Shown here one piece after another: positions 41,598 through 50,949 of a DNA stretch of 57,089 nucleotides (position 1 is the stretch's first letter; every line of letters begins with the position of its first letter). The stretch comes from an uncultured Oscillospiraceae bacterium. GTDB lineage: Bacteria; Bacillota; Clostridia; Oscillospirales; Acutalibacteraceae. The notes beneath the pieces were generated by a model. It ran no database searches. It was not told the origin of the DNA and worked only from the letters and a program-made list of their open reading frames with translations. The position numbers and the translations under genes were made by a program. The stretch is taken from assembly GCA_900547445.1 (NCBI GenBank), contig URGJ01000007.1, positions 1-57,089 on the forward strand, in the 5' to 3' direction.

Positions 41598-44500
41598 TCA
41601 ATACTCCGTTACTCCGTTGAATACAAGCACAGCGTCACCCGTCAGAATTATCCGTTCGTCTGTGTAGTTTACAATAAGGTCGCCGCCCTTTACCTTTACG
41701 GTAATGTCCTCGCCCTTGTTGCACTTGCCGGTCTCGCAGGCGGCGGCAACCGCGGCGCAGGCACCCGTACCGCAGGCGGAGGTTTCGCCGTTTCCGCGCT
41801 CCCACACCCGCATTTTAAGGGTGTTTTTATTTACAAAGCGCACAAACTCGGTATTTATCCGCTCGGGGAAAATCGGGGCGTTTTCAAATTTCGGCCCTAC
41901 CGTTTCAATGTCGATATCCTCTATACTGTCACAGAAAAGCACGCAGTGGGGATTGCCGACATTCACGCAGGTTATGTTGTAAATCTTATCCCCTATCATA
42001 GCGGGGTAATCTACAAGCCTATCGGCATTTATTGTTGAGGGCAATTCCTTGGTTTCAAAGCGCGCCCTGCCCATATCCACCGAGGCGAGGGTGACCTTAC
42101 CCCCTGAAGTGTAAAGCTCTAAGCTCTTTACACCGCTTGCAGTCTCGATAGTTATATTCTCGCCCGAAGCATAGCCGTTATCGTAAAGGTATTTCGCGGC
42201 ACAGCGTATGCAGTTGCCCGCCATTTTACCCTCCGAGCCGTCGCGGTTGAATATCCGCATTTTAGCGTCGGCAATTTCCGATTTTTCAATAAGCACAATT
42301 CCGAAGCCGCCTATTCCTAAATGACGGTCGCAAAGGCTAATGCACAGCGACTCGGGGCAGGTGATGGAATTATCAAAGTTTTCGATAAAAATGTAGTCAT
42401 CGCCCGTTGCCTGCATTTTTGAGAATTTAAGGCTCTGCCTTTCGGTTCTCATATCGTTGATGTCCACAAGCTCGGTGTTTTGCTGATTGTAGCGGGCGGC
42501 GGTTATATCCGCAAGAGCGTTCGCCGTATCAAGGGAGGTAAGGCAGGGGATTGACAGCTGCAATGCCCGCCTGTGAAGGGCGATATAATCCTCCACGGTG
42601 GAGTCCATAAGGGCACCCGTGTAGATAATGTAGCTTATATCACCCTTTTCCAATAGCTTAAAGGCGTTGTCGCTCTCCTTAATGCCCGCGATTTCGGTCA
42701 CGGCAATGCCGAGGGTTCTTATCGTCTCGGCGGTTTCGGCGGTGGCGTAAAGCTTTAGCCCTAAATCGTAGAACTTTTTAGCAAGGGATACCACCTCGTG
42801 CTGATCGTGGGTGTCCACGCTTAAAAGCACACCGACATCTTTCTGTAAAACAGAGGATTTAAGGGTCATTCCCGCCGCAGTAAGCCCCTTAAAGAGGGCT
42901 TCGGTAAGGGTCTTTCCGAGTCCTAAAACCTCGCCTGTCGATTTCATTTCGGGCCCTAAGTAGGAGTTGACATCGTTAAGCTTTTCAAAGGAGAATACCG
43001 GCACCTTAACGGCAAAATAGGGCGGGATTTTGTGCAGTCCCGTGCCGCAGCCTAATTCCTTAAGGGTACTTCCCGTCATAACGCGGGAGGCAATGTCCAC
43101 CATCGGCACACCCGTCACCTTGCTGATATAGGGCACGGTGCGGGAAGCTCTGGGGTTAACTTCAATTACATAAAGCTCGTTGTTGTAAATAAGGTACTGA
43201 ATATTTACAAGTCCCTTAGTGCCTAATGCCAGCGCCAGCTTTTCGGAACAATCCACAATACGGCGCATCATTTTATCGTTAATGCTGTAGGGCGGGTAAA
43301 CGGCTATTGAGTCGCCGCTGTGTACCCCTGCCCGCTCGATATGCTGCATAACGCCGGGGATAAGCACATCCTTGCCGTCCGAGATAACGTCAACCTCTAA
43401 CTCCTTGCCCGCCATATATTTATCGACAAGCACGGGGTTGTCTATGCCCTGCGCCAAAATGCGCTCCATATAAACCTTAACCTCGTCCTCGTTGTGGACT
43501 ATCTTCATGTTCTGCCCGCCTATTACATAGGAGGGGCGCAAAAGCACGGGGAAGCCTAAGCTGTTTGCGGCTTCTATAGCCTCATCTAAGGTGTTTACAC
43601 CCACGCCCTTAGGTCTTTTTATGGAGAATTTTTCGAGTAATTCGTCAAACCGCTCCCTGTCCTCGGCAAGGTCTATGCCCTCGGCAGATGTGCCGAGAAT
43701 CGGTATACCGCTACTATCCAAGAATTTTGTGAGCTTAATAGCGGTCTGACCGCCGAAAGCCACAACCACCCCTACCGGCTTTTCGACCTTAATAATATTC
43801 ATTACATCCTCGTCTGTAAGGGGCTCGAAATAAAGCCTGTCCGCCGTGTCGTAATCGGTCGAAACGGTTTCGGGGTTGTTGTTGACGATTACAACATCAT
43901 ATCCCGCATCTTTCAGCGTCCAAACGCAATGAACCGAGGAATAGTCAAACTCTATTCCCTGACCGATTCTGATAGGACCCGAGCCTAAAACCATAATAAC
44001 CGGCTTGCCCGAGCGTTTAAAGGAACGCGCCTCGCACTCGTTACCGTATGTCGAGTAGAAATAGGGGGTCACCGCGTCAAACTCCGCGCCACAGGTATCA
44101 ACCATTTTGTAGGCGGCGTTCATTTCGGGCAAAGCCGCCGCACCCGAAATGCGCTTTAACGCCTTGTCGGTGTAGCCCAGCTTTTTACCCTTTAAATAGA
44201 GGATTTCGTCAATACCGTTTTCAATTTCCTTTTCGTAATTAACAAGGTTTAAGAGCTTATAAAGGAAGAAGCGGTCGATTCGGGTGATTTCAAATATTTC
44301 GTCCACCGAAATTCCATTTTTAAGCGCCTCAAAAACCGTGAATAAACGGCGGTCATCGGCGATTTTAAGCCTTTCTTTAATATCAAGGTCTGAAATGGGG
44401 GCGGCGTTAAGGGTATCAAGGGAAATTTCCGCTCCCCTTACCGCCTTCATAATTCCCTCTTCAAAGCTTTGACCTATCGCCATAACCTCGCCCGTGGCCT

Positions 44501-45629
44501 TCATTTGAGTGCCAAGCTTACGGGAAGCGCCCGCAAATTTATCAAAGGGCCATTTAGGCAGCTTTACCACAACATAGTCGAGCGCCGGCTCAAAGCAGGC
44601 GCAGGTTTTGCCCGTAATATCGTTTGTAATCTCGTCAAGGGTGTAGCCGAGGGCAATTTTGGTGGTGATTTTCGCAATCGGGTAGCCTGTCGCCTTAGAG
44701 GCTAAAGCCGAAGAGCGGGAAACTCTGGGGTTCACCTCAATTACCGCGTACTCAAAGCTGTCGGGGTTAAGGGCGAACTGGCAGTTACAGCCCCCCACAA
44801 TGCCGAGAGCGGAAATAATGTTAAGCGCCGCGCTACGGAGCATCTGATACTCCTTGTCCGAAAGGGTCAGCGCTGGGGCGACAACAATACTGTCCCCCGT
44901 GTGAACGCCTACGGGGTCGAAGTTTTCCATACTGCAGACCGCAATAACATTCCCCGCGTAGTCCCGCATAGTCTCAAACTCAATCTCTTTCCACCCGAAG
45001 ATGTACTTTTCCACAAGTATTTGGGTAATGGGGGATAAATCGAGCCCTGTTTTGGCTATGATTTTAAGCTCCTCCGCGCTATTCGCAACGCCGCCGCCCG
45101 CACCGCCTAAGGTAAAGGCGGGGCGCACTATTACGGGGTAGCCGATTTTTTCTGCTATTTTAAGGGCGGTATCAATATCGTTCGCAATGTCCGAGGGGAT
45201 GGTCGGCTCGCCGATTTCAGCCATAGTATCCTTAAAGAGCTGTCTGTCCTCGGCTTTGTCGATAGCCTCGGCGTTAGTGCCGATAAGACGCACGCCGTTT
45301 TCTGCCAAAAAGCCGTCCTTGTCAAGCTGCATTGCGATGGTAAGTCCCGTTTGACCGCCCAAGCCCGCCAAAAGACTGTCGGGCTTTTCCTTTAAAATAA
45401 TGCGTTTTACGGTTTCCTCTGTAAGGGGCTCCAAGTATATTTCGTCGGCTAAGGCTTTATCGGTCATAATGGTGGCGGGGTTGGAGTTCACAAGCACCAC
45501 ATTTACGCCCGCGTCCCTTAGCACACGGCAGGCCTGCGCCCCCGCATAGTCAAACTCCGCCGCCTGCCCTATAACGATAGGGCCCGAGCCTATAACCAAA
45601 ACCTTTTTTATACTTTTATCAAAAGGCAT
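41598..45629 (-). CDS. carB: Fused carbamoyl-phosphate synthase large subunit / DapF-like domain
   Basis: One open frame of 1343 codons. Residues 1 to about 1061 are a full-length CarB: two ATP-grasp halves (LVIGSGPIVIGQAAEFDYAG at the start and VMVLGSGPIRIGQGIEFDYSS-like repeat mid-way) and a C-terminal MGS-type allosteric domain ending ALADITAARYNQQNTELVDI. From about 1066 to 1343 follows a complete diaminopimelate epimerase fold: FSKMQATGDDYIFIENFDN, FNRDGSEGKMAGNCIRC, ERGNGETSACGTGACAA. Total DapF part about 278 residues. In the first catalytic motif N-x-D-G-S-x4-C-G-N the Cys is replaced by Ala and a Cys appears three residues later; the second motif is intact. Last gene of the arginine operon. 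carA abuts it with no gap. Confidence 0.93.
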   Translation of the reverse strand: MPFDKSIKKVLVIGSGPIVIGQAAEFDYAGAQACRVLRDAGVNVVLVNSNPATIMTDKALADEIYLEPLTEETVKRIILKEKPDSLLAGLGGQTGLTIAMQLDKDGFLAENGVRLIGTNAEAIDKAEDRQLFKDTMAEIGEPTIPSDIANDIDTALKIAEKIGYPVIVRPAFTLGGAGGGVANSAEELKIIAKTGLDLSPITQILVEKYIFGWKEIEFETMRDYAGNVIAVCSMENFDPVGVHTGDSIVVAPALTLSDKEYQMLRSAALNIISALGIVGGCNCQFALNPDSFEYAVIEVNPRVSRSSALASKATGYPIAKITTKIALGYTLDEITNDITGKTCACFEPALDYVVVKLPKWPFDKFAGASRKLGTQMKATGEVMAIGQSFEEGIMKAVRGAEISLDTLNAAPISDLDIKERLKIADDRRLFTVFEALKNGISVDEIFEITRIDRFFLYKLLNLVNYEKEIENGIDEILYLKGKKLGYTDKALKRISGAAALPEMNAAYKMVDTCGAEFDAVTPYFYSTYGNECEARSFKRSGKPVIMVLGSGPIRIGQGIEFDYSSVHCVWTLKDAGYDVVIVNNNPETVSTDYDTADRLYFEPLTDEDVMNIIKVEKPVGVVVAFGGQTAIKLTKFLDSSGIPILGTSAEGIDLAEDRERFDELLEKFSIKRPKGVGVNTLDEAIEAANSLGFPVLLRPSYVIGGQNMKIVHNEDEVKVYMERILAQGIDNPVLVDKYMAGKELEVDVISDGKDVLIPGVMQHIERAGVHSGDSIAVYPPYSINDKMMRRIVDCSEKLALALGTKGLVNIQYLIYNNELYVIEVNPRASRTVPYISKVTGVPMVDIASRVMTGSTLKELGCGTGLHKIPPYFAVKVPVFSFEKLNDVNSYLGPEMKSTGEVLGLGKTLTEALFKGLTAAGMTLKSSVLQKDVGVLLSVDTHDQHEVVSLAKKFYDLGLKLYATAETAETIRTLGIAVTEIAGIKESDNAFKLLEKGDISYIIYTGALMDSTVEDYIALHRRALQLSIPCLTSLDTANALADITAARYNQQNTELVDINDMRTERQSLKFSKMQATGDDYIFIENFDNSITCPESLCISLCDRHLGIGGFGIVLIEKSEIADAKMRIFNRDGSEGKMAGNCIRCAAKYLYDNGYASGENITIETASGVKSLELYTSGGKVTLASVDMGRARFETKELPSTINADRLVDYPAMIGDKIYNITCVNVGNPHCVLFCDSIEDIDIETVGPKFENAPIFPERINTEFVRFVNKNTLKMRVWERGNGETSACGTGACAAVAAACETGKCNKGEDITVKVKGGDLIVNYTDERIILTGDAVLVFNGVTEY

Positions 45630-46688
45630 TTATTTTTCCTCCATAAGCTTTATAAAGCGGTCGAATAAAAAGGATGTGTCGTGCGGACCCGACGCCGCCT
45701 CTGGGTGGAACTGCACCGAAAAGGCGTTTATATCCTCATAATCTATCCCCTCACAGGTGCCGTCATTAGCGTTGATAAAGCTAATTTCGCCCTTTTTAAC
45801 GCTCCCCTTTACCACGGCGTAACCGTGATTTTGGCTTGTGATATAGGTGCGTGTGCCGTTTACTTCCTTTACGGGCTGGTTAACCCCTCTGTGACCGTAT
45901 TTAAGCTTCTCGGTTTTGGCCCCCATAGCCAGCGCCAAAAGCTGATGACCGAGGCAAATGCCGAAAATAGGCTTTTTACCCGCGAGCTCCTTTATTACCT
46001 CTATTTGAAAAAGGTTTTCGGCAGGGTCGCCCGGGCCGTTGGAAAGCATAATGCCGTCAGGGTCGGTTTTTAAAATTTCTTCCGCTGTAGTAGTAGCGGG
46101 TACTGCCGTAACACTACAGCCCCGTTTATTTAATTCCCTTATAATATTGCGCTTTGCGCCGTAATCGATAAGGGTTACCTTGAATTTTTCGTTTTCGGCG
46201 GGGTAAAGCTTTGCGTCTTTAGCCGTTACGCTCTCCACCGCACCGATAATTTTATAATTCTTAACTTCGCTTAAATCGGAGGGGATTTCACCGCAAATTA
46301 CAGCATTCATAACCCCGTGCTCGCGGATAATTTTGGTTATTGCCCTTGTGTCCACCCCGTAAATGGCGGGGATTCCCTTTTCCTTTAAAAAGCCGTCAAG
46401 GGTTCCCTTGCACCGAAAATTCGACGGATTATCGCATTTTTCCCGCACAACATAGCCCTTTACCGAGCACTCCCCCTCAAAATCCTCGGGGATTATGCCG
46501 TAATTTCCTATCATCGGGAAGGTCTGCAGTACAATCTGCCCGTAATAGCTTTCGTCGGTAAGGGTCTCGATATAGCCGCACATACCCGTGGTGAAAACAA
46601 GCTCGCCTACAGCGTCCTTTTGCGCTCCGAAGGAGTACCCCTCAAAAACCGTTCCGTCCTCTAATACCAAATACGCCTTTTTATCCAT
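45630..46688 (-). CDS. carA: Carbamoyl-phosphate synthase small subunit
   Basis: 352-residue glutaminase subunit that supplies ammonia to CarB. The GATase triad is visible: FGICLGHQLLALAMG with the catalytic Cys, and HPEAASGPHDTS with the His and nearby Glu. The N-terminal CPSase_sm domain has FTTGMCGYIETLTDESYYGQ. The stop is directly followed by the carB start. The position in the arg operon suggests this pair is dedicated to arginine, though it would also feed pyrimidines. Confidence 0.97.
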   Translation of the reverse strand: MDKKAYLVLEDGTVFEGYSFGAQKDAVGELVFTTGMCGYIETLTDESYYGQIVLQTFPMIGNYGIIPEDFEGECSVKGYVVREKCDNPSNFRCKGTLDGFLKEKGIPAIYGVDTRAITKIIREHGVMNAVICGEIPSDLSEVKNYKIIGAVESVTAKDAKLYPAENEKFKVTLIDYGAKRNIIRELNKRGCSVTAVPATTTAEEILKTDPDGIMLSNGPGDPAENLFQIEVIKELAGKKPIFGICLGHQLLALAMGAKTEKLKYGHRGVNQPVKEVNGTRTYITSQNHGYAVVKGSVKKGEISFINANDGTCEGIDYEDINAFSVQFHPEAASGPHDTSFLFDRFIKLMEEK

Positions 46689-46692
46689 ATTC

Positions 46693-47679
46693 TCAACCTA
46701 ATGTTGCGGCCATTACCGCCTTAATTGTGTGCATACGGTTCTCCGCCTCATCGAATACTATTGACTGGGCAGACTCGAACACGCCGTCTGTCACCTCAAA
46801 GCAGTCCCTTGAGAATTTTTCGCCCATTTCTTTGCCGACCGACGTTTTAAGGTCGTGGAAGGCGGGAAGACAGTGCATAAATACCGCCTTTTCGCCCGCG
46901 TTCGCCATAAGCCTTTCGTTTACCTGATAGGGGGAAAGCTCCTTTACTCTCTCCTCCCAAACTTTGGTAGGCTCGCCCATCGAAACCCAAACATCGGTGT
47001 AGATTACATCGGCGTTTTTGGTAGCTTTCATCGGGTCGGTCTCAAAGGTAAGGGTAGCACCGCTTTTGTTTGCGATTTCCTTACAGGTTTCGACCAATTC
47101 CTTATCGGGGAAGTACTTTTCGGGGGCACAGGCGGTGAAGTTAAGTCCCATTTTAGCACAGCCCACCATAAGGGAGTTGCCCATATTATAGCGGGCGTCC
47201 CCCATATAGACAAGGTTGATGCCCTGAAGTCTTCCGAAATGCTCCTTAATTGTAAGGAAATCGGCTAAAATTTGGGTGGGGTGGAACTCGTTTGTAAGCC
47301 CGTTCCATACGGGAACGCCCGCGTATTTCGCCAGTTCCTCTACAATTTCCTGACCGTAGCCCCGGTACTCTATACCGTCAAACATTCTGCCCAAAACACG
47401 GGCGGTGTCGGCAATGCTTTCTTTTTTGCCTATCTGGGAGCCTGACGGGTCAAGGTAGGTGACCCCCATACCGAGGTCATGCGCCGCAACCTCAAAGCTG
47501 CAGCGGGTTCTCGTACTTGTTTTTTCAAATATAAGGGCGATATTCTTTCCCGCGCAGATGTTGTGGGGAATACCGTTTTTCTTTTTGTATTTAAGCTCCG
47601 CCGCAAGGTCTAAGAGGCAGGCTATTTCCTCAGCCGAAAAATCAAGCAGCTTTAAAAAGCTTTTTCCTTTAAAATCCAT
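46693..47679 (-). CDS. argF: Ornithine carbamoyltransferase
   Basis: Transfers the carbamoyl group to ornithine, giving citrulline. The ATG at 47679 (MDFKGKSFLKLLDFSAEEI) is chosen over an upstream in-frame ATG because of the TAGGAG site. 328 residues. Carbamoyl-phosphate loop FEKTSTRTRCSFE and ornithine-side HCLPAFHD are present. Confidence 0.96.
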   Translation of the reverse strand: MDFKGKSFLKLLDFSAEEIACLLDLAAELKYKKKNGIPHNICAGKNIALIFEKTSTRTRCSFEVAAHDLGMGVTYLDPSGSQIGKKESIADTARVLGRMFDGIEYRGYGQEIVEELAKYAGVPVWNGLTNEFHPTQILADFLTIKEHFGRLQGINLVYMGDARYNMGNSLMVGCAKMGLNFTACAPEKYFPDKELVETCKEIANKSGATLTFETDPMKATKNADVIYTDVWVSMGEPTKVWEERVKELSPYQVNERLMANAGEKAVFMHCLPAFHDLKTSVGKEMGEKFSRDCFEVTDGVFESAQSIVFDEAENRMHTIKAVMAATLG

Positions 47680-47689
47680 ATTTATTCTC

Positions 47690-48853
47690 CTATTCACAGG
47701 CTTTTTTAAGTATTTGTATCGCGGTTTTTAGCTGTTCCCACGGAATGTTAAGGGCGGGAAGCAGGCGCACCTTGGTTTTGGCTTTTATTACAAGCACGCC
47801 CTTTTCACGGCAGTAATCTATTACCTCATTTGCGTCCTTTTCGGTCTCTATGCCTAACATCAGCCCCATACCCGTGACCGATTTTACCCCTTTAGCTGCG
47901 GACAGCTCGCTTATAATATACTCCGATTTTTCCCTTACCTCGGCTAAAAGAGCATCGTCAATACGGCTTAAAATATTAAGCACCCCCGCACAGCATACCG
48001 GGTTGCCCCCAAAGGTAGAGCCGTGACTTCCCGCGGTCAACACATCCTTAACCTTATCGCCTAAAAGGGTGGCTCCTATAGGCAGTCCGCCCCCTAAGCC
48101 CTTTGCGGTGGAGACTATGTCGGGGGTAATACGATAGTTCATATAGCCGTAGAGCATACCTGTTCTGCCGTTGCCGGTCTGCACCTCGTCGGCAATCATT
48201 AAAATATCTTCTTTTTCCGCTATCTCTGCTATGGCAGTTACAAACTCTTTGGTTAAGGGCATAACTCCGCCCTCGCCCTGAACAGGCTCGAACATTATTG
48301 CGGCTACCTTATTTTCCTTAACTTTAAGCTTCAGGTCGCAGGTATTATTCGCTTCGGCGTAAACAAAGCCCTCTGTAAGGGGTAAAAAGTCCTTGTGGAA
48401 AACCTCCTGACCCGTTGCGGCAAGGGTGGTTATTGTTCTGCCGTGAAAGCTGTTTTTAAGGGTTATTATAGTGTTATACTCCGCACCCTTTTTCTCGGCG
48501 GCGTATTTGCGCGCCGTCTTTATGGCGCACTCGTTAGCCTCCGCGCCCGAATTTGAAAAGAACACCCTTTTCATTCCCGTACGCTTACAGAGCATTTCGG
48601 CTAAATCCGTAGCGGGCTTTGTGAAATATAAATTAGAGGTGTGCTGAATTTTATTTAACTGTTCGGTCACGGCGTTTATCCAGTCATCATCTGCCGCGCC
48701 GAAGGTGTTTACGGCTATTCCCGTGCCTAAATCTATGTATTCGCGTCCGTCCTCGTCCTTTAAAAGCGAGCCTTTACCCTCGCTTATTACAAGGGGAAAG
48801 CGGGCGTAGGTCGCGGCGATAAATTCGCTGTCCTTCTGCTTAACGCTCATCAT
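47690..48853 (-). CDS. argD: Acetylornithine aminotransferase
   Basis: 387-residue class III PLP aminotransferase making N-acetylornithine. Motifs: FFSNSGAEANECAIKTARK, MIADEVQTGNGRTGMLYGY, and the PLP lysine in STAKGLGGGLPIGATLLG. Overlaps argB by 14 bases; a second ATG at 48850 is equally possible. Directly upstream of argF. Confidence 0.95.
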   Translation of the reverse strand: MMSVKQKDSEFIAATYARFPLVISEGKGSLLKDEDGREYIDLGTGIAVNTFGAADDDWINAVTEQLNKIQHTSNLYFTKPATDLAEMLCKRTGMKRVFFSNSGAEANECAIKTARKYAAEKKGAEYNTIITLKNSFHGRTITTLAATGQEVFHKDFLPLTEGFVYAEANNTCDLKLKVKENKVAAIMFEPVQGEGGVMPLTKEFVTAIAEIAEKEDILMIADEVQTGNGRTGMLYGYMNYRITPDIVSTAKGLGGGLPIGATLLGDKVKDVLTAGSHGSTFGGNPVCCAGVLNILSRIDDALLAEVREKSEYIISELSAAKGVKSVTGMGLMLGIETEKDANEVIDYCREKGVLVIKAKTKVRLLPALNIPWEQLKTAIQILKKACE

Positions 48854-49718
48854 TTTTGTCTCCCGTAACCATAGTACCCGCGCCCTCGTCGGTAAGGGTC
48901 TCTATAAGCAGGGCGTGGGGCACTCTGCCGTCTAAAATAATCACCTTTTTAACCCCGCGGTGAATAGCCTCGATACAGCACTCAACCTTGGGTATCATAC
49001 CGCCCGAAATTGTGCCGTCACGGAACAGCTCCCCTGCCTCTTCAATATCAATACAGGAAATAAGGGAATCGGGGTCATCCTTATCCCGCAAAATGCCCTC
49101 AATATCGGTCATTGTGATAAGTCTTTCGGCGTTCATCGCCCCCGCTATGTAGGCGGCGGCGGTGTCGGCGTTTATGTTGTAAACATTGCCGTCCCCGTCA
49201 CAGCCGACGGTGGAGACAACGGGAATATAGCCGTGTTCTAAAAGGTCAATAATCGGCTCAACATTAACCTTTGTAATCTTGCCGACAAAGCCTAACTTCT
49301 CATTCTTGGGCACAGCCTCGATCATATGGCCGTCCATACCCGAAATACCCATAGCCTTGCCGCCCTTTATTTCAAGAAGGTTGACAAGGCTTTTATTAAT
49401 CTTACCCGCAAGCACCATCTGCACAATGTCGGCGGTCTCCTTATCGGTCACCCTAAGTCCGTCCACAAAAACCGATTCCTTGCCGATTTTTTTAAGCATA
49501 TCGGTAATTTCGGGCCCGCCGCCATGTACCAATACAACCTTTACCCCGATAAGGGAAAGGAGCACTATGTCCTCCATTACCTGCTGTTTTAGCTCCTCGT
49601 TTATCATAGCGTTGCCGCCGTATTTGATAACGACTATTTTTTTATAATATTTCTGAATATAAGGCAGCGCCTGGGTTAAAACCTCGGCACGCTGCGCATT
49701 TGAAAGCTCAAGAGCCAT
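48840..49718 (-). CDS. argB: Acetylglutamate kinase
   Basis: 292 residues from the ATG at 49718 (a GTG at 49727 lies too close to the ribosome site). Amino-acid kinase motifs KYGGNAMIN and LVHGGGPEIT at the N-terminus, and the ATP-side NINADTAAAYIAGAM. Phosphorylates N-acetylglutamate; in many bacteria it is feedback-inhibited by arginine. Confidence 0.96.
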   Translation of the reverse strand: MALELSNAQRAEVLTQALPYIQKYYKKIVVIKYGGNAMINEELKQQVMEDIVLLSLIGVKVVLVHGGGPEITDMLKKIGKESVFVDGLRVTDKETADIVQMVLAGKINKSLVNLLEIKGGKAMGISGMDGHMIEAVPKNEKLGFVGKITKVNVEPIIDLLEHGYIPVVSTVGCDGDGNVYNINADTAAAYIAGAMNAERLITMTDIEGILRDKDDPDSLISCIDIEEAGELFRDGTISGGMIPKVECCIEAIHRGVKKVIILDGRVPHALLIETLTDEGAGTMVTGDKNDER

Positions 49719-49723
49719 TTTTA

Positions 49724-50938
49724 TCACGTCCTATAGTCTCCGTTAATTTTAACATAATCGTAGGTTAGGTCACAGCCCCACGCGGTGGAGGAATATTCGC
49801 CCGAATTAAGGGAAACCAAAATTTCAATCTCGTCCTCTAATAAAATTTCCTTTGCCTTTTCCTCGCTGAATGGTATGCCCGCACCATTTTCGCAAACGGG
49901 GATTTCACCCTTTGCCGATTTAAAGGAAACATCTATTTTATTTACATCTACTGTAGCTCCCGAATAGCCGATAGCGCAAAGCACACGGCCCCAGTTAGCG
50001 TCTGCGCCGAACATCGCCGCCTTTGTAAGCGAAGAGCAGATAACCGATTTTGCCACCGTCTTTGCGGTTTCTTCTGTTTCGGCGCCCGATACCCTACATT
50101 CTATAAGCTTTGTCGCGCCCTCGCCGTCCCCCGCGATTCGGCGGCAGAGATAGACCGTAACGGTGTTAAGAGCCTTCATAAAGGTATCAAAGTCCTCGCC
50201 CTCGGATGAAATTTCCTCGTTTTCCGCCATACCGTTGGCAAGCAGGGTTACCATATCGTTAGTAGAGGTATCGCCGTCAACGCTTACCATATTAAAGGTG
50301 GTCTGAATGTCGCTTGAAAGCGCCTTTTTAAGCATTTCGGCACTTATATTGCAGTCGGTGGTGATAAACACAAGCATTGTCGCCATATTCGGGTGAATCA
50401 TACCCGAGCCCTTTGCGATACCGCCGATTTTGCACTCCTTACCGCCGATATTAAAGGATACGGCGACCTCTTTAATCTTAGTGTCGGTGGTCATAATGCC
50501 CTCCGCCGCGAGCTTACTTCCGTTTTCCGAAAGCGACGAAACAAGCTCGGGTATGCCGTTTTTAATAGGCGTAATATCAAGGGGCTGACCTATAACGCCC
50601 GTAGAGGCGACAACTATATCCTCGGCGGGGATATTAAGCTCTTTGCCCAGTAATTCGCAGGTCTGCTCGGCAATTTCTATGCCGTTTGCGTTGCAGGTGT
50701 TGGCGTTTCCGCTGTTGCAGATTACAGCCTGTGCAAAGCCGTCGGCAATATGCTCCTTTGTGACCGTAAGGGGAGCGCCCTTTACAAGGTTTGTTGTGTA
50801 AACCGCGGCGGCGGTCGCCTTTTTTTCGCTGAATACAAGGGACAAATCACGCTTAGTGCGGTTTTTCCTGATGCCGCAGTGCACGCCTGCCGCCTTAAAG
50901 CCCTTTGCGGCGCAAACGCCGCCCGAAATTATTTCCAT
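49724..50938 (-). CDS. argJ: Glutamate N-acetyltransferase / ornithine acetyltransferase
   Basis: 404-residue ArgJ that recycles the acetyl group from acetylornithine to glutamate and, if bifunctional, also makes acetylglutamate from acetyl-CoA. The self-cleavage site HPNMATMLVF is present with the nucleophile Thr187, and the GGIAKGSGM block precedes it. AGGAGTTAG before the ATG. No argA or argE is seen, so this gene carries the cyclic pathway. Confidence 0.96.
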   Translation of the reverse strand: MEIISGGVCAAKGFKAAGVHCGIRKNRTKRDLSLVFSEKKATAAAVYTTNLVKGAPLTVTKEHIADGFAQAVICNSGNANTCNANGIEIAEQTCELLGKELNIPAEDIVVASTGVIGQPLDITPIKNGIPELVSSLSENGSKLAAEGIMTTDTKIKEVAVSFNIGGKECKIGGIAKGSGMIHPNMATMLVFITTDCNISAEMLKKALSSDIQTTFNMVSVDGDTSTNDMVTLLANGMAENEEISSEGEDFDTFMKALNTVTVYLCRRIAGDGEGATKLIECRVSGAETEETAKTVAKSVICSSLTKAAMFGADANWGRVLCAIGYSGATVDVNKIDVSFKSAKGEIPVCENGAGIPFSEEKAKEILLEDEIEILVSLNSGEYSSTAWGCDLTYDYVKINGDYRT

Positions 50939-50949
50939 TTTTCTAACTC

